Assembly (NCBI GenBank): GCA_017609885.1
Contig: JAFCDB010000005.1
Coordinates: forward strand, 1-42,630
Reading direction: 5' to 3'
Length of the DNA stretch: 42,630 nucleotides
Source: Candidatus Pacearchaeota archaeon
GTDB lineage: Archaea > Nanobdellota > Nanobdellia > Pacearchaeales > GW2011-AR1
Positions 22,158 to 30,982 of this stretch are shown piece after piece. The position numbers and the translations under genes were made by a program. Numbering within the stretch: the stretch's first letter is position 1; each line of letters starts with the position of its first letter. Below the pieces are notes generated by a model. The model had not been told where the DNA came from. It made no database searches and saw only the letters and a list, made by a program, of their open reading frames with translations.

Positions 22158-22759
22158 ATTTCTTCCCCCCTCTTAGATTTAATTAATTTAGCATCCTCAA
22201 AATCTTTTTTTGTTAACAAAACATATTTATGAACAGATTTTATTAAATTATTTGAAGTCGAAAATTTAGCAGTCCTTCTCTTTTCATAATATGTATAAAG
22301 AATTGTTTTAATGTTCAATTTATCTAATTCTTTTACTGCAGGAACAAAATCACTATCAGATGCAATCAAAATAACTTTTTTTATATTTGGATATTTTAAT
22401 GGAATACTCATTAAATCAATTATTGCCAATGTATCAACTGCTTTTTGTTTGTAAATATATTTACCATCAATTTTTAATCTTTGGCACCTTCCTTCTCTTA
22501 TGGAAATTAATTTATAATTGGATAATTTTCTCCTAAATTTTTCATATACTTTATATCTTCTTGATTCATCTTCAGTAGGCCTCGCACTTTGGAAAGGTGG
22601 CGCTGTGTAGTAGAAGATACGCTTACAAAATAAATTTTGTTTTTTGGCTATGTTTTTTGAGAAATTAATCAAATCATACTTTAGATATTTTCCACTACCA
22701 AAATGTTTAGATAATTTCGATAAAAATCCTCCATCTTGTAAAATTAAAGTATTTTCCAT
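22154..22759 (-). CDS. NYN-domain (PIN-like, LabA/DUF88) putative RNase
   Basis: 201 residues with the acidic triad of NYN/PIN-like nucleases: D9 (LILQDGGF), KAVDTLAIIDLM in the middle, and ILIASDSDFVPAVKELD near residue 130. These proteins cut RNA with metal ions. Its ATG shares the A of the TAA of the 40-residue gene upstream (TAATG) and its stop overlaps the nucleotidyltransferase start (ATGA). The tight pairing with a nucleotidyltransferase suggests an RNA-processing or toxin-antitoxin-like pair. Confidence 0.8.
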   Translation of the reverse strand: MENTLILQDGGFLSKLSKHFGSGKYLKYDLINFSKNIAKKQNLFCKRIFYYTAPPFQSARPTEDESRRYKVYEKFRRKLSNYKLISIREGRCQRLKIDGKYIYKQKAVDTLAIIDLMSIPLKYPNIKKVILIASDSDFVPAVKELDKLNIKTILYTYYEKRRTAKFSTSNNLIKSVHKYVLLTKKDFEDAKLIKSKRGEEI

Positions 22760-22881
22760 TAGAAAAACCTCTCCTTAATAAAATATTTAAAATAAAACTC
22801 ATCCAGCGACCCCGTAGGATCACTGGGGTTCATGTTAAAATTAATAATATTCTTCCATTTATAAATTTTACTATTCATCAT
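22759..22881 (-). CDS. Small protein, 40 residues, in the gyrase operon
   Basis: The ATG at 22881-22879 overlaps the TGA of the zinc-ribbon gene (ATGA) and the TAA shares one base with the NYN gene start (TAATG), so both ends are coupled to neighbours. The product (MMNSKIYKWKNIINFNMNPS, ending FYFKYFIKERFF) is basic and aromatic. GGAGAGG just before its stop would serve as ribosome binding site for the NYN gene. No family recognised. Confidence 0.55.
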   Translation of the reverse strand: MMNSKIYKWKNIINFNMNPSDPTGSLDEFYFKYFIKERFF

Positions 22882-23159
22882 ATTTCTTCCCCCTTCTCCA
22901 TTTTCTCTCTCAGCATTTCCTTATGCAATTTTTTCTTCTCAACTGTCTTTGGCTCTCCTAAATCAAACTCCCCACTACCTTTTTTCTCTTCATATTCTAA
23001 AAACTCTTCTTCATTCATTTCCCTTTCTAAAAACGAAGGCCCTCGAAAACCACAATCTTTGCACTCCCACATTCCCATTTGTCCGCCTATAATAATTCCA
23101 ATATTATCGCTTTTGCACTTAGGGCAGCTTCGCACTATGAATTTTTTTTGTTTTTTCAT
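22878..23159 (-). CDS. Zinc-ribbon protein, 93 residues
   Basis: CPKC (residues 12-15) and CKDC (about 33-36) form a zinc ribbon like those of archaeal transcription or RNA-binding proteins; the C-terminal half is strongly charged (EEEFLEYEEKK, KKKLHKEMLREKMEKGEE) and helical. It starts directly after the stop of the 53-residue gene with no gap and ends in an ATGA overlap with the 40-residue gene. A nucleic-acid or ribosome-associated role is plausible; nothing specific is visible. Confidence 0.7.
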   Translation of the reverse strand: MKKQKKFIVRSCPKCKSDNIGIIIGGQMGMWECKDCGFRGPSFLEREMNEEEFLEYEEKKGSGEFDLGEPKTVEKKKLHKEMLREKMEKGEEI

Positions 23160-23321
23160 TTAATTTTCTAACCTCTGGAAAATTGCTTTTTCTGTCCAAG
23201 TATAATCTAAACATTCTGGAATTGCATAACAACCAGTTCCAATTATAGTTTCTCTAATAATTTCTCCTCTTTCTATTTGTCTTTCAACTAAAAACTCTTC
23301 TGGATGTTCTTCAATTTCCAT
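23160..23321 (-). CDS. Small acidic protein, 53 residues, after gyrB
   Basis: ATG at 23321, one base after the gyrB TGA, with GGAGG about 12 bases upstream inside the end of gyrB. A longer frame begins at 23384 within gyrB but would need a 62-base overlap. The product (MEIEEHPEEFLVERQIERGE, then IIGTGCYAIPECLDYTW) has two Cys and no known fold. It abuts the zinc-ribbon gene with no gap. Confidence 0.5.
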   Translation of the reverse strand: MEIEEHPEEFLVERQIERGEIIRETIIGTGCYAIPECLDYTWTEKAIFQRLEN

Positions 23322-23322
23322 C

Positions 23323-25212
23323 TCAAATATCAACCTCCGCAATATTGGCGTTCTGCTCAATAAACTTTCGCCTGGGTCCAACAACCTCTCCCATTAGCAT
23401 TGAAAAAACTTGGTCTGCTCGAATAGAGTCATCAATTGAAATTTTTTTTAAAATCCGCGTCTTTGGATTCATCGTAGTATCCCAAAGCTGCTTTGCATCC
23501 ATTTCCCCAAGCCCCTTAAATCTCTGAACATCTGCCTTACCAATCTTCGCCAAAACCTTCTCCAATTCCTCGTTGCTATAAACATAATTATCTTTTCCTG
23601 ATTTTCTAATTCTATAAAGGGGGGACATCGCAACAAAAATATTACCATTTTCAATTAGCTCAGGAACATATCTAAAAAAGAAAGTCAAAAGTAGCGTAGC
23701 AATATGCTGTCCGTCAACATCAGCATCTGTCATAATTATAATTTTACTATAACGCAACCTATTTAAATCAAAATTTTCTTTAACATTTGTTCCAATCGCA
23801 GTTATTAAATTTGTAATTTCCTCACTTGAAAGAACTTTCACAGGATTTGCTTTCTCAACATTCAAAATTTTTCCCTTAAGCGGTAAAATTGCCTGGGTCT
23901 CTCTGTCACGTGCGTTTTTCGCAGTACCTCCAGCAGAATCTCCTTCAACAATATAAACTTCAGTCCTTTCCATCTTCTTCGACGAGCAATCAGTCAATTT
24001 TCCAGGCATTCCTGAAAATCCTATAACATTTTTTCTTCTAACCAAATCCCGCGCCTTTTTCGCAGCAGAACGTGCCTTTGCAGAATCAACTGCTTTGCTC
24101 ACAATTTTGTTCGCAACAACAGGATTTTCTTCAAGATATTCACTCAATGCAACACTCACCATTGAATCAACATAACCCTTAACTTCAGAGTTCCCAAGTT
24201 TCGTCTTTGTCTGCCCTTCAAACTGCGGATCTTTAATCCTAATACTAATAACAGCTGTCAGTCCTTCACGAACATCATCTCCAGAAAGTTTCTCATTTTT
24301 CAGCATTGCTTTTTTGCTCGCATAATCATTAACAGCTCTTGTCAAAGCTGTCTTAAACCCAGAAATATGTGTTCCTCCCTCAATAGTATTGATTGTATTC
24401 ACAAAACCAAAAATATTCTCCTTGTAACTATCAACATACTGAATCGCAACTTCTAAAATAGTAGAATTAATTTCCTTCTTAAAATAAATCGGCTTGCTGT
24501 GTAAAATTGTTTTGCTTCTATTTATCCATTTTACAAATTCAGAAATCCCACCATCATATTTGAAAACATCTTTTTTAACTTCAGATTTTCTCAAGTCCTT
24601 TACAACAATTTGCACTCCAGGATTCAAAAATGCTAATTCACGAACTCGCGCAGAAATAACACTAAAATCAAAAACCAATGTAGAAAAAATATCTTTATCA
24701 GGCCAGAAAGTTACAATTGTTCCTGTATCATTTTTATCAGTATTTCCCACAATTTTAATCTTTCCTTTTGGATTTCCCCTCAAGTATGTTTGCTCATAAA
24801 TTTTCCCCTTTCTCTTCACCTGGACAACAAGTTTTTCAGAAAGTGCATTTACACAACTAACACCTACCCCATGCAAACCTCCTGAAATTTGATATGCTTT
24901 GTTTTCAAACTTTCCTCCAGCATGCAATTTTGTCATCACCACTTCCAGAGCAGATTTTCCAGAGGAGTGTTTTTCAACAGGAATCCCCCTGCCGTCATCG
25001 ACAACTGTTAAACTCTCATCTTTATTTATACTTACTTCAATCTTAGTACATTCACCTGCTTGTGCTTCATCAACAGCATTGTCCACAATTTCATAGACAA
25101 GATGATGCAAACCATCCTTGCTCGTGCTACCTATATACATTGCCGGTCTCTTGCGGACTGCTTCAAGTCCTTCCAAAACTTTGATACTCTTCGCACTATA
25201 TTGCTCTGTCAT
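23323..25212 (-). CDS. gyrB: DNA gyrase subunit B
   Basis: 629 residues, the short GyrB form. The GHKL ATPase domain has RKRPAMYIGS, EIVDNAVDEA, VVDDGRGIPV and GGLHGVGVSCVNAL; the transducer has QFEGQTKTKLGN; the TOPRIM domain has EGDSAGG and DADVDG; the C-terminus has QRFKGLGEMDA. It drives strand passage by GyrA with ATP. It is the first gene of the operon; a TATA-like TTTATAAAGG near 25256-25265 lies about 45 bases upstream, leaving a short leader. Confidence 0.97.
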   Translation of the reverse strand: MTEQYSAKSIKVLEGLEAVRKRPAMYIGSTSKDGLHHLVYEIVDNAVDEAQAGECTKIEVSINKDESLTVVDDGRGIPVEKHSSGKSALEVVMTKLHAGGKFENKAYQISGGLHGVGVSCVNALSEKLVVQVKRKGKIYEQTYLRGNPKGKIKIVGNTDKNDTGTIVTFWPDKDIFSTLVFDFSVISARVRELAFLNPGVQIVVKDLRKSEVKKDVFKYDGGISEFVKWINRSKTILHSKPIYFKKEINSTILEVAIQYVDSYKENIFGFVNTINTIEGGTHISGFKTALTRAVNDYASKKAMLKNEKLSGDDVREGLTAVISIRIKDPQFEGQTKTKLGNSEVKGYVDSMVSVALSEYLEENPVVANKIVSKAVDSAKARSAAKKARDLVRRKNVIGFSGMPGKLTDCSSKKMERTEVYIVEGDSAGGTAKNARDRETQAILPLKGKILNVEKANPVKVLSSEEITNLITAIGTNVKENFDLNRLRYSKIIIMTDADVDGQHIATLLLTFFFRYVPELIENGNIFVAMSPLYRIRKSGKDNYVYSNEELEKVLAKIGKADVQRFKGLGEMDAKQLWDTTMNPKTRILKKISIDDSIRADQVFSMLMGEVVGPRRKFIEQNANIAEVDI

Positions 25213-25304
25213 TTTAAAATTCTCATCAGAATTTCACTATAAAAAAGTCACTTTCCTTTATAAACTTTTCGATGCAAAAATTGCGTTTATCGACGATAAA
25301 ATTA

Positions 25305-27542
25305 CTATCTAAACAACCCCTTAACCCAATCAACAAATCTCTCAAAAAAGTTTCTTTCAACAATAGGCGAAAGCAAAATTTCAGGTTCATAAGCTCCAAT
25401 ACTCTCGCTTCCAGAAGAAATCGCATTGCTGTCAAAATCTTCTGTTAATTCAACGCTTGTTCCAGCTCCAAATGCCAAACTCAAAATATCCAAATGAAAA
25501 ACTTCATCAATAAACAAAGGGTCTTCATTAATTGAATTAGCATCCTGTCCTGGCAATGCACTCCAACTTTCCCCCCAATACAAATTATAATCAATTTCCT
25601 CATCCCCCAAAGTATCAATTAATTCAATCCAAGAATTATTTGCCTCAGAAAAAATATTATTTTTAATCTTTGTATTTGCAGTAGTATGTCCATTCAAACC
25701 ACTCACAACAATTCCATATTCAAAAGTATTGTTAAAGACGTTATTATAAATTTCAGTATTATCATAATTCACAACCTCCAATCCATACCGTTCATTGTAA
25801 ACTAAATTATGGTGTGCAATATTTCCTAAAGAATCTCCATACCAATGATGCTGAAATTCAGGTAAGGTCTCGTCGCTGCGAATTCCATCAAATCTTATTC
25901 CCCCATTTCCCAATGCCTCAGCAGCCTCGCAGGCAGGAGTAATTCCAGGATCAGACTTGCTATCATGCTGGTCATGCACAACATTATATCTAACAATATT
26001 ATTCTCTTCAATTGCAATTAAATCAATTCCGTAGGCATCATCTAACCCTTGGGAATTTTCATAAACAACATTTCTCTCAATAACAGTTTCAGAAGTTTCT
26101 GCAACATGAATTCCATGGGCATTATTGTTGTAAATTTCATTTCCTGAAATATAAGTTTTGGTTGTGTTTCCGTTGACTGTAATTCCTCCGCCATCATTAT
26201 CATAAATCATATTATTAATTAATTTATTTCCAGAACATCCTTCATCAGACCATCCAGCAATTAAAATTCCATGCCCCTCAATAGTAACGCTACATCCTCC
26301 CTCTTGCCAAATACCTCCATGAGTTGAAATTATTTCAGAATTCTTAACAATATTATTTTTACATCCTGAAGAAGTTGAAGCAATCAATATTCCTGCAGGA
26401 GACAGCTCGCCTCCATTAATGATTGTTACATTATCTAAAACAATTTCCTCTGTCCCAATTAATTTTATTGTAAACCCCAACCACTGAACAGTAAAATCAC
26501 TTAAATTAATGTATTTATTCCCTGTAAACTCAACTCCTGTAGGGAATATAGGTTTATTCCCAAGCCCATAAGATTCAATTTTAATTGGATTTCCAAGTTC
26601 TCCTGAGCTTCCTAGCAAAGTTAAAGTCTGATCTGCTTGTCCTCCTCTCACAAATTTAATACTATCCCCTGCAACAAAACTCTCGCTATTTACTTTACTA
26701 ACTGTTTGCCACGCGCTGTCAGAGCAGGTTCCATTATTTGCATCATTTCCATTAACAGAATCAACATAATAAGTATTTGGCTCGCAGATAACTGCTCCTT
26801 CTTCTTCGCAGTTAGGTGAGCATCCGTCACCACTTATAAAGTTTCCATCTTCACAATCTTCATTTCCATTCACAATTCCATCTCCGCAATATTCAGTTGT
26901 AACACATGTATCAAATCCAGAACAATCACTTAAACAATTTTGTGTTCCTAGGTAACCATTAATTGTGCAGCTCTGTGAATTTGAATCGCAAAACTCTCCT
27001 CCTTCAACAGCTCCATCTCCGCAATTGTTTCCACTGCCTCCATCTCCACTTCCACCACTTCCCCTGCTGCAAATCCCGCAATCCTGCTCACAAGTCCAAC
27101 ATGTTTCATTTTCAGTGCAATTTCCATCTCCACAAAGCAAAATAAGTCCATGAGAGTCTGCTGAAAAAGTTGGGAAAATAGAAATCTTTGCAATATTCTC
27201 CAAAGAACTGTTTGAAATATCAACTGAAATCACATCTGTTTCTAAAGGTCTAATTAAAACCTCAAGATTATATCTTTCTTCATTTTCATTCTCAAGAACA
27301 AACTCAAGACTTTCAACATTTTTATCATTCCGAAGGTTTTTAATAGAAAAACTAATTAAATCACTTTCAAAATTTATAATCGAAACTTCCAGTTCTTCAG
27401 AAACTAATTCGATACCAAATTGCTCTTCAACATACTTAGGAAGAAGATTGAAAAAAACAATCAAGAAAATCATAATTGCACAAATAACTGCTATAGCTAT
27501 CAAAATCACAATAAAACTTTTTGACACTCCCTTTTTATCCAT
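25305..27542 (-). CDS. Surface protein with pilin-like N-terminus, Cys-rich repeats and parallel beta-helix
   Basis: The ATG at 27542 is preferred (TTG at 27551 is the other in-frame start) because a TATAAAAA box lies about 24 bases upstream. The 745-residue product begins MDKKGVSKSFIVILIAIAVI, like archaeal type IV pilin leaders or an N-terminal anchor. A beta-sandwich (about 45-135), Cys-rich blocks (CGDGNCTENETCWTCEQDCG, and a DUF4215/Myxococcus-type repeat CGDGIVNGNEDCEDGN) and a Ser/Gly linker follow. Residues about 255-700 form a pectate-lyase-like beta-helix with repeated N-x-I-x-x-N turns. It ends FFERFVDWVKGLFR. Probably an anchored cell-surface or adhesion protein. It is a paralogue of the next gene. 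Confidence 0.75.
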   Translation of the reverse strand: MDKKGVSKSFIVILIAIAVICAIMIFLIVFFNLLPKYVEEQFGIELVSEELEVSIINFESDLISFSIKNLRNDKNVESLEFVLENENEERYNLEVLIRPLETDVISVDISNSSLENIAKISIFPTFSADSHGLILLCGDGNCTENETCWTCEQDCGICSRGSGGSGDGGSGNNCGDGAVEGGEFCDSNSQSCTINGYLGTQNCLSDCSGFDTCVTTEYCGDGIVNGNEDCEDGNFISGDGCSPNCEEEGAVICEPNTYYVDSVNGNDANNGTCSDSAWQTVSKVNSESFVAGDSIKFVRGGQADQTLTLLGSSGELGNPIKIESYGLGNKPIFPTGVEFTGNKYINLSDFTVQWLGFTIKLIGTEEIVLDNVTIINGGELSPAGILIASTSSGCKNNIVKNSEIISTHGGIWQEGGCSVTIEGHGILIAGWSDEGCSGNKLINNMIYDNDGGGITVNGNTTKTYISGNEIYNNNAHGIHVAETSETVIERNVVYENSQGLDDAYGIDLIAIEENNIVRYNVVHDQHDSKSDPGITPACEAAEALGNGGIRFDGIRSDETLPEFQHHWYGDSLGNIAHHNLVYNERYGLEVVNYDNTEIYNNVFNNTFEYGIVVSGLNGHTTANTKIKNNIFSEANNSWIELIDTLGDEEIDYNLYWGESWSALPGQDANSINEDPLFIDEVFHLDILSLAFGAGTSVELTEDFDSNAISSGSESIGAYEPEILLSPIVERNFFERFVDWVKGLFR

Positions 27543-27572
27543 ATAAAACAAAGAGAAACAGTTTTTATAAAT

Positions 27573-30500
27573 TTAACTAAATAAATTTTTTATCCAATCA
27601 ACAAATCTCTCAAACAAGTCTTCTTCCTTAATTTCCGGAGAAAGAGAAATAGAATTTTCATAAAGCTGAGCAACTTGTCCTGCATCTAAAGCAATATCAT
27701 AAATCCTAACTTCATCAATAGTTGCATCCATGTATCTATTTTCCTCAGACATTCCAATTTTCAAAACATCACCCCCAGTAATAGTTGTTAAATCTAACCC
27801 TGTTCTGTTCAAATATTCGGCCCCATCCACATACAAATAAATATCTTCATTTGAACCAGTATTGTCTCGAACTCCCACAACATGATGCCACTCACCTGCA
27901 GTCATTGGAGAACTACTCCATTGAGCAACGCAATTTTCCTGCTCGTTTCTTACACAAAATTGCAATGTATTTCCAGTTGAATATTTTCTTAGTCCATAAC
28001 CATTTCCAAATGGACTTCCATAATAAATAAATCCGTTGTATCCCAAAGGATTAACCAAAGAATCTGCTCTTATCCAAGAAGCAACTGTGAAATCATCTGT
28101 TCCAAAAACAAGAGAATCTGCCCCGCCAGCATTAAGATAATCATTAACACCATCAAAATCATAAGCTCCTGTGCCATCGTGGCTTGTTGTATAAACAGGG
28201 CACTCTATACAAGAGCCATCATTCCCATTCCCAGATTCATCATTGTAATCATCTACATTATCAAAAGGATAATATAAAACTAAATTATCATCAAATGGAA
28301 GTGGAGGAGGAGAAGGACAATCAGAATACTCGCAATTTCCAGATACACACTCAATAATACCACAGCCGTTTGGATTTGTGCAGTAACTTGTGCTTGGATT
28401 TTGATTTTCACACCCCGTTATAGAGTCTCCACCAACACCCACACAAACATCAGGAAAACAATCATTTGGATTTTCACACACACCATCATCTGCGATATTG
28501 CATTCTTGAGTAGCTTCAACACAAGTTACAAGACAACTAAGTTCATGATTAGTACAAGGAGCAGTTCCTAATTGGCATTTATTGCTCCCATCACAAGTTT
28601 CAGCTCCATTGCACCAAACTCCATCATCACACTCGCTGTCAAAATCACATTCATGAGAATCATAAACAAACGCTCCAATTTCCCAGCCAGTTTCATAAGA
28701 GTTTTGATTAAGTAATTCAACTGCCTCAGGCCAATTTGATAAAGCTCCAAGCTCCATTTCAAATTCAGAACCAAGATTTAGTCCAACATCTTTACAAGGT
28801 GAATCTGAAGTTAAACGCAAATCCCCTGGATTTGTGGGATTGCTGTTGAAAATAAGCGGATTATCTGTGATTGTGTTTGTAATCTCTCCAACATTTGTGC
28901 CTCCAATAGCATCTGCTCCGTCTAAAGGAAAAACACAATTATTATCAATTACAGCTCCGTTGTGCGAATCCAAAGTCAACCCAGTTCCAATGCTTATAAT
29001 CAAATTATTTTTCACTTCTGTTCCTTCATTAGTCCCTCCCCAAACTTTTACTGCTCCGCTTCTTCCGCCTGAACCATCATACCATGTATTATAAATAACA
29101 TTATTATAAATATGAGTCCCAGTCACAGGGTTGTCTTTTCCATCAGACTGCATAATCGGCCCGCGAAGCTGCATCAAAACATTTCCATAAATATAATTTT
29201 CAGAAGCTCCATCTCGAACCTGAATACCAATTCCTCCTCCATAATAAGTTTCACTAAAAATATTGTGAATGTAATTATAACGAATATGGTTGTTTGAATT
29301 TGCACTACTCGTTCCTCTTATATAAATTGCATTTGCACATGGCCCAGAAATCTCGTTATATTCTACATAATTATAACTCGAACCTTCTGCAAGATACATA
29401 CAATCAGAGCCGAGCGGATTATTTGAAATCAAATTCTTTGAAATATTATTATTATCAGAATCTGTAAGAGTGACAATATTTCTCGTAAGGTCATTATTAT
29501 AATAATTTTCCCTCCTTAAATTTCTTATAGTATTATTAACAAGGAATGAATTTGTCAATCTCCTTGTGAATACAACTGCATAATCGCTCGCCTCTTCAAT
29601 AATGCAGTTCTGAACAACTGAACTATCAACATCTCTCATTGTTAAAGTCCCCCGATAATCCAAACCTCGATAAAGATTCCTGTTTCCATGTTTGAGGTGG
29701 AGATTATTTAAAACAACGTTTGCCTTGTTCATCATAAAAACCGCGCTGTCTTTCTGCGCAATCTCAATTAAACCAGCTCCATTTGGGTCAGTTCCTCCTT
29801 CTAATTTTAAATAAACTGTATCATCTGCCCATGCCCATTGATTATCCGGCAAACTCCCAGGAACATTTGCATAAAGATGGTTAGCTAAATATTCTCCATC
29901 CATCCAAACCCCGTCTGTCTGAATTATCCCAGGACTCCCGCCTCCAATAGATTCAAATTTATACTCGTTATTAGTTCCTGTTGCTGTCCATTGATATCTT
30001 GAAGAATCAGTTGCATCAATTGCTCCTGATATAATTGGTTTATCTTTAGTACCATAAAAAGTATAAGTAACTCCACTAACCGGAAATAACGTAGCATATT
30101 CATTTGTCTCTTCATATCCCCTAAAAACTTCTCCGCTCCTGAATTTAACAAAATCTCCTGAATTAAAAATAAAACTATTTACTTTGCTTGTTGTCTTCCA
30201 AGGTCCAATTCCTGTTCCATTTTGTTTGGAACATTTTCCATCATTTGAATCATCTCCGTTTGTACTATCAACATAATAAGTATTTTCCTCACAAATTATT
30301 TCTTCCTCACAAATTGCAGAACATCCATCTCCACCCCTATTATTCCCATCATCACATTCTTCGTTTCCATTTGTAATTCCGTCGCCACAATACTCTGTTT
30401 CACCGCTTCCGCCACTTCCACTACTGCTACCACTTCCGCCCCCTCTGCTACTGTATTCTCCATCATCAGGAGTTGGAATCATTTCTGCAAGTGCTCCTCC

Positions 30501-30890
30501 TGAAAAAGTCGCATAAACAGAAATTTTTACAATTTCACCGAGAGAACTGTTTGAAATATTAATTGAAACTACTTTTGTCTCAGAAGGCCCAATTACCACC
30601 ATAACATTATACGATTCCACAGTGCCATTTCCATCTTCAAAGACAATCTTTAAACTTTCAATATTCTCTTCTCCTGCTGTTCTCCTAATTGACAGTTTTA
30701 AAATTCCTTCTTCAAAACTGACAATTGAAAGCTCCATATTCTCAGCAATAAATTCTGGAGAAATTGTTTCTTCTTCAAAAATTTCAGGAGCAAATTTAGA
30801 AACAATAATCCAAAAAATCGCAACAGCACCAATAATAACTACTATCATCAAAACCGCGACAAAAATCGCCGACATCCCTTTTTCATTCAT
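27573..30890 (-). CDS. Large surface protein with beta-helix, Cys-rich repeats and LamG domain
   Basis: 1105 residues. The start MNEKGMSAIFVAVLMIVVII is a pilin-like leader/anchor, followed by a beta-sandwich, a Ser/Gly linker, a Cys-rich repeat (CGDGITNGNEECDDGNN) and a parallel beta-helix (about 210-730). A second Cys-rich region (about 750-870) comes next, then a LamG/concanavalin-like domain (about 885-1085: LVLYYPFDNVDDYNDESGNG, VASWIRAD, EWHHVVGVRDN, IDEVRIYDIAL). It ends LFERFVDWIKNLFS, nearly the same as its paralogue. LamG domains bind glycans or proteins, so a role in contact with a host or partner cell is a reasonable guess. It probably forms a two-gene array with the neighbour. 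Confidence 0.8.
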   Translation of the reverse strand: MNEKGMSAIFVAVLMIVVIIGAVAIFWIIVSKFAPEIFEEETISPEFIAENMELSIVSFEEGILKLSIRRTAGEENIESLKIVFEDGNGTVESYNVMVVIGPSETKVVSINISNSSLGEIVKISVYATFSGGALAEMIPTPDDGEYSSRGGGSGSSSGSGGSGETEYCGDGITNGNEECDDGNNRGGDGCSAICEEEIICEENTYYVDSTNGDDSNDGKCSKQNGTGIGPWKTTSKVNSFIFNSGDFVKFRSGEVFRGYEETNEYATLFPVSGVTYTFYGTKDKPIISGAIDATDSSRYQWTATGTNNEYKFESIGGGSPGIIQTDGVWMDGEYLANHLYANVPGSLPDNQWAWADDTVYLKLEGGTDPNGAGLIEIAQKDSAVFMMNKANVVLNNLHLKHGNRNLYRGLDYRGTLTMRDVDSSVVQNCIIEEASDYAVVFTRRLTNSFLVNNTIRNLRRENYYNNDLTRNIVTLTDSDNNNISKNLISNNPLGSDCMYLAEGSSYNYVEYNEISGPCANAIYIRGTSSANSNNHIRYNYIHNIFSETYYGGGIGIQVRDGASENYIYGNVLMQLRGPIMQSDGKDNPVTGTHIYNNVIYNTWYDGSGGRSGAVKVWGGTNEGTEVKNNLIISIGTGLTLDSHNGAVIDNNCVFPLDGADAIGGTNVGEITNTITDNPLIFNSNPTNPGDLRLTSDSPCKDVGLNLGSEFEMELGALSNWPEAVELLNQNSYETGWEIGAFVYDSHECDFDSECDDGVWCNGAETCDGSNKCQLGTAPCTNHELSCLVTCVEATQECNIADDGVCENPNDCFPDVCVGVGGDSITGCENQNPSTSYCTNPNGCGIIECVSGNCEYSDCPSPPPLPFDDNLVLYYPFDNVDDYNDESGNGNDGSCIECPVYTTSHDGTGAYDFDGVNDYLNAGGADSLVFGTDDFTVASWIRADSLVNPLGYNGFIYYGSPFGNGYGLRKYSTGNTLQFCVRNEQENCVAQWSSSPMTAGEWHHVVGVRDNTGSNEDIYLYVDGAEYLNRTGLDLTTITGGDVLKIGMSEENRYMDATIDEVRIYDIALDAGQVAQLYENSISLSPEIKEEDLFERFVDWIKNLFS

Positions 30891-30982
30891 CTTTTAAAAT
30901 AGAAAATAAACTTAATAAAGGTTTTGTGAAAACCTAACTCCACCACAGCAATCTTTTTAACCTACACTAATTTCAAATTTCT

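Noticed and set aside
22795-22830. ACCCC/GGGGT hairpin resembling a terminator or tRNA arm
   Set aside because: It lies inside the 40-residue gene whose ends are coupled to both neighbours, and no cloverleaf can be drawn around it.
23345-25312. Several plus-strand frames opposite gyrB
   Set aside because: All lie antisense to conserved gyrB coding sequence with Ser/Phe/Ile-rich products.
30941-30949. Third copy of CACCACAGC, upstream of rfcS
   Set aside because: Only nine of the 12 bases of the att core, with no arm sites or integrase nearby. It does show that part of the motif recurs in host DNA, so the att call rests more on the combined repeat, arm sites and integrase.
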